Source: a virus. Taken from it: a stretch of 28,561 nt of DNA. The DNA lies in the IMG/VR virus record IMGVR_UViG_3300021961_008451, positions 1-28,561 of that record; one strand, 5' to 3'. Both the position numbers and the translations under genes were made by a program. Shown here one piece after another: positions 25,776 to 28,561 of the stretch. Each line of letters begins with the position of its first letter. Position 1 is the first letter of the stretch. Under the pieces are notes generated by a model. That model had not been told where the DNA came from, did not search any database, and worked only from the letters and a program-made list of their open reading frames with translations.

Positions 25776-25979
25776 ATGACGAACGACTTCGCCAACATCA
25801 GCGCCGAGAGCAACCTGAGCGACATGATCGCCCTCCGCATCGAAGACTTCACGGGACCGATCCCTGAGTCTTGGGGCGGCGAGCCGATGGAACTCACCGA
25901 GGCTGAAAAGGCCGAGGCGAACATCTGGTTTGACGAACGCCGCGACTCTTGGATGAATGAGCTTGTCGGCACTATCTGA
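25776..25979 (+). CDS. Small acidic accessory protein, family 2 (copy a)
   Basis: 67 residues: MTNDFANISAESNLSDMIAL then an insert containing 'GPIPESWGGEP', then 'EAEKAEANIWFDERRDSWMN'. It is paralogous to the 47-residue protein at 26666-26809, which lacks the central insert. Acidic, helical, no membrane segment. GC-rich coding, driven by promoter 2 with the ATG at the expected transcription start. Function unknown. The stop codon is followed almost at once by the palindrome of the first complete cassette. Confidence 0.75.
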   Translation: MTNDFANISAESNLSDMIALRIEDFTGPIPESWGGEPMELTEAEKAEANIWFDERRDSWMNELVGTI

Positions 25980-25983
25980 CAAC

Positions 25984-26161
25984 AGCACGAAGTGTGCCAA
26001 GTCCCCCTTGGCACGATAGTTGCTACCCCCCCCCCCCCCCCCCCCGGGGGGGGGGGGGGGGGGGGGGGTCATCCCCTTGGGATGACCCATTGTACCCTCG
26101 CACCGTTCACGTTGTCAAGACATTTTTTGCAGAAAAAAGATGATTTTTTAGACGATTTTTC
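25984..26161 (+). repeat. Cassette copy 1: palindrome, sigma-54-like motif, C20G23, second hairpin, AT-rich inverted repeat
   Basis: Palindrome arms 25984-26001 and 26007-26024 (AGCA...GTGCCAAG / CTTGGCAC...TGCT), C20 at 26026-26045, G23 at 26046-26068, then a hairpin GGGTCATCCC/GGGATGACCC with CTT loop (26066-26088), CATTGTAC, a TTGTCAAG element, and an AGAAAAAA...TTTTTTAG inverted repeat ending GACGATTTTTC just before promoter 3. The second stem has one base pair more than in copies 2 and 3, inserted on both sides (covariation). It could act as a transcript boundary or a stable 5' RNA structure. Exact tract lengths may be affected by sequencing. Confidence 0.85.
26008..26024 (+). promoter_or_regulatory. 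Sigma-54-like -24/-12 motif TTGGCACGATAGTTGCT (copy 1)
   Basis: Matches the RpoN consensus YTGGCACG-N4-TTGCW exactly, with GG-N10-GC spacing, and directly abuts the C tract. Transcription from it would start inside the C/G run. It also forms one arm of a palindrome, so an operator or structural role is possible. Confidence 0.45.
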
Positions 26162-26190
26162 TTGCGCCGACACCGTTTCGACCCTACTCT
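26162..26190 (+). promoter_or_regulatory. Leaderless-type promoter 3: TTGCGC-N17-TACTCT
   Basis: -35 TTGCGC (26162-26167), 17-nt spacer, -10 TACTCT (26185-26190), then 6 nt to the ATG at 26197. Its -35 sits directly after GACGATTTTTC at the end of cassette 1, the same position where copies 2 and 3 carry TTGACA and TTGACT without a usable -10. Confidence 0.62.
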
Positions 26191-26196
26191 GTACGC

Positions 26197-26370
26197 ATGA
26201 ATTCAATGATTGATCCGCAGAACGAAATCGAAACCCTCGCCACCGTCGCGCCCGAGGAAGTGTACGACGGCCCCACCCACGAAGATTTCGCGGAGCCGGT
26301 GTACGACGGTCCCGCTGACGATTCGCACATGTACCCCGACGATGTGGAGCAGGACGAGTTCCCGTGGTGA
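26197..26370 (+). CDS. Very acidic 57-residue accessory protein with VYDGP repeats
   Basis: 57 residues, starting MNSMIDPQNEIETLATVAPE. Contains two copies of 'VYDGP' (residues 22-26 and 35-39) and ends 'DDVEQDEFPW', rich in Asp, Glu and Pro and likely disordered. Such composition suggests a decoy or binding peptide, but no family is recognised. GC-rich. The start is set by promoter 3, six nt upstream, and a textbook terminator follows the stop by 5 nt, so it is monocistronic. A downstream in-frame ATG (codon 4) is less favoured because it breaks the leaderless spacing. Confidence 0.72.
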   Translation: MNSMIDPQNEIETLATVAPEEVYDGPTHEDFAEPVYDGPADDSHMYPDDVEQDEFPW

Positions 26371-26375
26371 AAGTC

Positions 26376-26399
26376 AAGTCCCGAAAGGGACTTTTTTTT
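26376..26399 (+). terminator. Intrinsic terminator after the acidic gene
   Basis: Stem AAGTCCC/GGGACTT closed by a GAAA tetraloop and followed by six further T. It begins 5 nt after the TGA. Confidence 0.92.
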
Positions 26400-26415
26400 C
26401 TTTCAAACGAAAAAC

Positions 26416-26432
26416 TTGGCATGATCCTTGCT
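26416..26432 (+). promoter_or_regulatory. Sigma-54-like motif TTGGCATGATCCTTGCT (copy 2)
   Basis: Keeps TTGGCA...TTGCT and GG-N10-GC while the middle bases differ from copy 1, and here no palindromic left arm is present. The C tract starts two nt later. Conservation of just the -24 and -12 blocks is what a sigma-54 site would show. Confidence 0.45.
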
Positions 26433-26434
26433 AT

Positions 26435-26557
26435 CCCCCCCCCCCCCCCCCGGGGGGGGGGGGGGGTATCCCCTTGGGATACCCCATTGTACCCTGCACC
26501 CGTGCGCCGTGTCAAGCAAAAAATGTAGAAAAATTTTTCTCTTTCAGACGATTTTTC
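26435..26557 (+). repeat. Cassette copy 2: C17G15, second hairpin, AT-rich palindrome
   Basis: C17 (26435-26451) and G15 (26452-26466), then a 10-bp hairpin GGGGTATCCC/GGGATACCCC with CTT loop (26463-26485), CATTGTAC, GTGTCAAG, and a perfect 14-nt palindrome AGAAAAATTTTTCT (26527-26540) ending GACGATTTTTC. Downstream, TTGACA (26558-26563) is followed 17 nt later by TCGACC, which is no longer a -10, so the cassette's own promoter seems decayed. Confidence 0.85.
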
Positions 26558-26630
26558 TTGACACCCTCTGCACTTCGTGATCGACCCACGCTGACAGCCG
26601 AAAAAATCCGAAAAAATATCTGAAAAATGT

Positions 26631-26659
26631 TTGACGGAATCGCCAACCTAGGGCATTCT
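26631..26659 (+). promoter_or_regulatory. Leaderless-type promoter 4: TTGACG-N17-CATTCT
   Basis: -35 TTGACG (26631-26636), 17-nt spacer, -10 CATTCT (26654-26659), then 6 nt to the ATG at 26666. Preceded by the A block AAAAAATATCTGAAAAA. It overlaps an earlier ATG (26627), showing that ATG is not the start. Confidence 0.62.
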
Positions 26660-26665
26660 CTTTTC

Positions 26666-26809
26666 ATGGTGATTGACTTCTCCCCCGAGATCAGCGCAGA
26701 AAGCGACCTCCGCGACATGATCGCGCTCACGCCCGAAGAAACCTCCGAAGCGAACGCTTGGTTCGATATGGTGGAAGATCGTTGGTTGGATTCGATGAAC
26801 GAAGAATAA
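26666..26809 (+). CDS. Small acidic accessory protein, family 2 (copy b)
   Basis: 47 residues, starting MVIDFSPEISAESDLRDMIA, with 'EETSEANAWFDMVEDRWLD'. Paralogous to the 67-residue protein at 25776-25979 (shared ISAES-x-L-x-DMIAL and EAN-x-WFD), but without its central insert. The start at 26666 is chosen over an in-frame ATG at 26627 because promoter 4 occupies 26631-26659 and places transcription start at 26666. The 5' part is GC-rich and the 3' end and following sequence turn AT-rich, so it heads a small operon with the next two genes. Confidence 0.7.
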   Translation: MVIDFSPEISAESDLRDMIALTPEETSEANAWFDMVEDRWLDSMNEE

Positions 26810-26832
26810 ATAATAACATTAACAATAATAAC

Positions 26833-27036
26833 ATGGAAAACCAAGTACTAAATACAAATCAGATCTTTCAATTAAAAGAAGGATTATATCTTCGTATAAA
26901 GCAGTTAGAAGTAAATATTGCTGCTTGCAAAGAAAATAATCTGCCCGAATATGTTAAATACTGGGAACAATCACTAAACGAAGCAATGATTGTTCAGAAA
27001 ACGCTTGTTGGTTGTTACGATGTTACTCTTAAATAA
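26833..27036 (+). CDS. Small AT-rich accessory protein, unknown
   Basis: 67 residues, starting MENQVLNTNQIFQLKEGLYL, one long amphipathic helix pair by appearance ('RIKQLEVNIAACKENNLPEY'), possibly coiled coil. It lies 23 nt after copy b of family 2. Start ATG is preceded by AACAATAATAAC, the A/T-rich SD-less context used in the phage core, unlike the leaderless GC-rich genes. Base composition also matches the core. Likely translated from the promoter 4 transcript. Function unknown. Confidence 0.65.
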   Translation: MENQVLNTNQIFQLKEGLYLRIKQLEVNIAACKENNLPEYVKYWEQSLNEAMIVQKTLVGCYDVTLK

Positions 27037-27037
27037 T

Positions 27038-27229
27038 ATGACAATACAAGATATCTCACACGATCACCGTATCGTTGAAGCTATGTCTAAATACGGCGGC
27101 AGCTTTGCTAAAGCTATCGCTAAAGCGGCTCTACTAGCAGACGAGCATAATTATAATAAGCTTAAAGCAGCATTCCCTGAACTGTGGGAACGCTATGAGA
27201 GTTTCGTAGTGTTTCTAAATAAGGAATAG
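27038..27229 (+). CDS. Small accessory protein, unknown
   Basis: 63 residues, starting MTIQDISHDHRIVEAMSKYG, with an Ala/Lys-rich helix 'FAKAIAKAALLADEHNYN' and C-terminal 'FPELWERYESFVVFL'. It starts 1 nt after the previous stop (AAATAATATG), so it is tightly coupled; a longer frame from 26990 would overlap the previous gene and is not preferred. No recognised family; overall helical and soluble. Confidence 0.65.
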   Translation: MTIQDISHDHRIVEAMSKYGGSFAKAIAKAALLADEHNYNKLKAAFPELWERYESFVVFLNKE

Positions 27230-27241
27230 CAATAGTGCCGC

Positions 27242-27411
27242 AGCACGAACCGTGCCAACCCCTTGGCACGATAGTTGCTCCCCCCCCCCCCCCCCCCCCC
27301 CCGGGGGGGGGGGGGGGGTATCCCCTTGGGATACCCCATTGTACTGTGGGCGGTTGGGGCGCGTCAAGCTTTTTTGTAGAAAAATTTTTTCTTTTTTGTA
27401 CGCTTTTTCCC
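27242..27411 (+). repeat. Cassette copy 3: palindrome, C23G16, second hairpin, AT-rich inverted repeat
   Basis: Palindrome arms 27242-27258 and 27263-27279 with CCCC centre (CGTGCCAA/TTGGCACG core), C23 (27280-27302), G16 (27303-27318), hairpin GGGGTATCCC/GGGATACCCC (27315-27337), CATTGTAC, GCGTCAAG, and AGAAAAATTTTTTCT (27378-27392). TTGACT at 27412 follows in the slot of a promoter but no -10 is present 17 nt later. This is the third intergenic copy. It begins 12 nt after a stop codon and fills most of the 283-nt gap before the next gene. Confidence 0.85.
27263..27279 (+). promoter_or_regulatory. Sigma-54-like motif TTGGCACGATAGTTGCT (copy 3)
   Basis: Identical to copy 1 and immediately followed by the C tract. 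The left palindrome arm gives a related motif on the minus strand (TTGGCACGGTTCGTGCT), so the site could serve both directions. Confidence 0.45.
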
Positions 27412-27477
27412 TTGACTCCAGGTGGGTTGTCAAGCCGAAACGCCCAAAAAATATCTGAAAAAAAATCAAAAAACCTG

Positions 27478-27506
27478 TTGACGGTGCGCGATCTTTCGCC
27501 TAGTCT
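27478..27506 (+). promoter_or_regulatory. Leaderless-type promoter 5: TTGACG-N17-TAGTCT
   Basis: -35 TTGACG (27478-27483), 17-nt spacer, -10 TAGTCT (27501-27506), TTAGAC, ATG at 27513. The A block AAAAAATATCTGAAAAA lies upstream. Confidence 0.68.
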
Positions 27507-27512
27507 TTAGAC

Positions 27513-27656
27513 ATGAAAAACGAGTACGCGATCATGCTGCGCAAGTTCCAAACCGGACAAATCACCGAAACCGAGTGGCGCGAGTTCTGCGATAAAGAGA
27601 TGGACAAGATTCTGGCGGACACTAAGGACGTTTTCGAGAGGCTGAAAGTTCGCTGA
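27513..27656 (+). CDS. 47-residue GC-rich accessory protein, unknown
   Basis: 47 residues, starting MKNEYAIMLRKFQTGQITET, a charged helical peptide ending 'DVFERLKVR'. The first codons and the promoter's -10 to ATG segment are nearly identical in DNA to those of the gene at 27712 (MKNEYEII), but the rest is unrelated, suggesting that a promoter-plus-start segment was copied onto a different body. Leaderless by promoter geometry. The TGA runs straight into the A block of the next promoter. Function unknown. Confidence 0.7.
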   Translation: MKNEYAIMLRKFQTGQITETEWREFCDKEMDKILADTKDVFERLKVR

Positions 27657-27676
27657 AAAAATATCTGAAAAATCGG

Positions 27677-27705
27677 TTGACGGTATCGGAAAAATCCTCT
27701 AGTCT
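27677..27705 (+). promoter_or_regulatory. Leaderless-type promoter 6: TTGACG-N17-TAGTCT
   Basis: -35 TTGACG (27677-27682), 17-nt spacer, -10 TAGTCT (27700-27705), TTAGAC, ATG at 27712. The -10 to ATG segment is identical to promoter 5, and the AAAAAATATCTGAAAAA block precedes it. Confidence 0.68.
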
Positions 27706-27711
27706 TTAGAC

Positions 27712-27966
27712 ATGAAAAACGAATACGAGATCATCAAGAAAGAAGTGACGGGTCGCCTGATTCTGGTCACCTACCGCATGGAAGGTGAAATCCTCAATCG
27801 GACTTCCCACGGTTACAGCATGGAAGAGGTTTACAGTAACATTAATAAGATCATCACACACAAGAAAAACTGGCTCAACAGAGAAAACTGGGTTGTTACT
27901 ACTAAGAAGCATAGCAACAGTGGTCGATACTTTGTAAACAATCGTGGTGTGAGTGTTGAAGAGTAA
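27712..27966 (+). CDS. Small accessory protein, family 1 (copy b)
   Basis: 84 residues, starting MKNEYEIIKKEVTGRLILVT. Paralogous along its length to the 79-residue protein at 25482-25721, ending 'SGRYFVNNRGVSVEE' against 'SGSYFRNNNGMMVEV'. The first half is GC-rich like the other leaderless genes while the second half is AT-rich like the phage core, which suggests recombination between a GC-rich and an AT-rich copy or ongoing adjustment of composition. It heads a set with the two following AT-rich genes. Function unknown. Confidence 0.75.
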   Translation: MKNEYEIIKKEVTGRLILVTYRMEGEILNRTSHGYSMEEVYSNINKIITHKKNWLNRENWVVTTKKHSNSGRYFVNNRGVSVEE

Positions 27967-27986
27967 ATAATAAAACAATAAATAAT

Positions 27987-28220
27987 ATGAGTGCGCGTTA
28001 TGATATTGCTAGTACTGTGTTAGATACGGCTGTGAGATACTACATGCCGCCGTCTGAGATCGCCGAATTAATAAATAACATCTTTAATAGTCTTGAGTGG
28101 GATAATCGTTATCCTTATACAATAGAAGATGTCATTGTTACTGCTAAAAGTATTGTTAATGATAAATACTCGTCTAGGGATAAAAAGGCTTATAGTAAAT
28201 GGTTAGAACTTCATGGTTAA
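27987..28220 (+). CDS. Small AT-rich accessory protein, unknown
   Basis: 77 residues, starting MSARYDIASTVLDTAVRYYM, helical, with 'PPSEIAELINNIFNSLEWDN' and 'KKAYSKWLELHG' at the end. It starts 20 nt after the previous stop behind AATAAATAAT, an A/T-rich SD-less context. Probably expressed from promoter 6. No family recognised. Confidence 0.68.
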   Translation: MSARYDIASTVLDTAVRYYMPPSEIAELINNIFNSLEWDNRYPYTIEDVIVTAKSIVNDKYSSRDKKAYSKWLELHG

Positions 28221-28224
28221 TAAT

Positions 28225-28455
28225 ATGTCAATCACTCATTTTACTGATAAAGCTTTTATAATTACCTTTGAAGAGGCGGCTGGTGGTTTTGGTTGTAGGC
28301 GTTATGGTATAAAGGGCATTTATAATAAGAAAAATATTGCTGAAATAGCTTTTGCCAAATTAGAGAAAGAAGCTCAACACGACATGAGCATCTCATACAA
28401 TATAAAAGAAGTATCACTAAATGATGAAACTGTATTGTTTAATTATCACTATTGA
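28225..28455 (+). CDS. Small AT-rich accessory protein, unknown
   Basis: 76 residues from ATG 28225 (MSITHFTDKAFIITFEEAAG), chosen because it follows the previous stop by 4 nt with the TTAATAATATG context; an ATG at 28213 would add four residues and overlap the upstream gene. Mixed alpha/beta with 'GFGCRRYGIKGIYNKKNIAE'. No family recognised. Last gene before the fourth cassette. Confidence 0.66.
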   Translation: MSITHFTDKAFIITFEEAAGGFGCRRYGIKGIYNKKNIAEIAFAKLEKEAQHDMSISYNIKEVSLNDETVLFNYHY

Positions 28456-28491
28456 AATACAATAGCCGCCGACCTTATAGCAGTATAAGAG

Positions 28492-28561
28492 TTGGCATCC
28501 TTCTTGCTCCCCCTCCCCCCCCCCCCCCCCCCCGGGGGGGGGGGGGGGATTCCCCTTTTAC
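28492..28561 (+). repeat. Cassette copy 4 (cut by window end): sigma-54-like motif and C19G15
   Basis: TTGGCATCCTTCTTGCT (28492-28508) keeps GG-N10-GC, followed by CCCCCT, C19 (28515-28533) and G15 (28534-28548). The sequence after the G tract (ATTCCCCTTTTAC) differs from the second hairpin of copies 1-3. The 106-nt stretch from 28456 has no gene. Confidence 0.75.

Noticed and set aside
25377-26090. 237-codon open frame on the minus strand across the island
   Set aside because: It is antisense to two genes with matched promoters and paralogues, and its N-terminus is just poly-Pro/poly-Gly read from the C/G run.
26069-26515. Open frames on both strands running through the C/G tracts (also 27215-27510)
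   Set aside because: Homopolymers lack stop codons, so long frames arise trivially; the composition is Pro/Gly low complexity and no paralogue or start context supports them.
26627-26665. Upstream ATG giving a 60-residue version of the family 2b protein
   Set aside because: The stretch is occupied by promoter 4 (TTGACG-N17-CATTCT) and the extra residues have no counterpart in paralogue 2a.
1-28561. tRNA or rRNA genes
   Set aside because: No cloverleaf-like segment or rRNA signature was recognised by eye; a covariance-model scan was not possible.

Overview
This window is part of the genome of a large tailed bacteriophage. It is AT-rich over its first ~25 kb. The hallmark genes are contiguous: PhoH-like ATPase, sigma-like factor, ERCC4-type nuclease, large terminase, portal, prohead protease/scaffold, HK97-fold major capsid protein and a giant repeat-rich tail fibre with an S74 chaperone domain. 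Gene starts lack Shine-Dalgarno sequences and sit behind A/T-rich leaders, which hints at a host that initiates without SD pairing (Bacteroidota are one such group). The host cannot be fixed from this window.

Layout. (1) 1-17389, minus strand: virion assembly and packaging, transcribed from PhoH toward the fibre. The genes are tightly packed, and two clear intrinsic terminators flank the SAP-like gene. Several transcription-unit heads carry a GTGTAA motif 8-13 nt before the ATG. (2) 17417-24281: a glycosylation block. It holds a GT4 enzyme on the plus strand and, on the minus strand, an NAD-dependent sugar epimerase, a 1556-residue protein with five glycosyltransferase-like domains, and a small unknown protein. 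One domain of the large protein resembles the iron-finger autotransporter heptosyltransferases (TibC/BAHT). The fibre in the same window is built from Ser/Thr-rich Gly-X-Y tracts and about 50 NTTG-type 17-residue repeats, so this block may glycosylate the phage's own fibre. (3) 24443-25153, plus strand: an HNH-type nuclease containing a G8 tract.

(4) 25154-28561, plus strand: an accessory island unlike the rest. Small GC-rich genes alternate with small AT-rich genes. Six of the small genes have a promoter of invariant geometry, TTGacg-N17-YAnnnT-N6-ATG, which places the expected transcription start on or next to the start codon (leaderless mRNA). Between gene groups lies a cassette seen four times: a sigma-54-like motif (TTGGCA...TTGCT, GG-N10-GC), a run of 17-23 C followed by 15-23 G, then (in three copies) a second hairpin with covarying base pairs and an AT-rich inverted repeat. 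Paralogous small genes and a duplicated promoter-plus-start show that cassettes have been copied and shuffled. They resemble the promoter/stem-loop (PeSL) mobile regulatory cassettes described for hyperplastic regions of T4-type phages, but with a distinctive C/G hairpin and a sigma-54-like element. This island is the best candidate for something undescribed.
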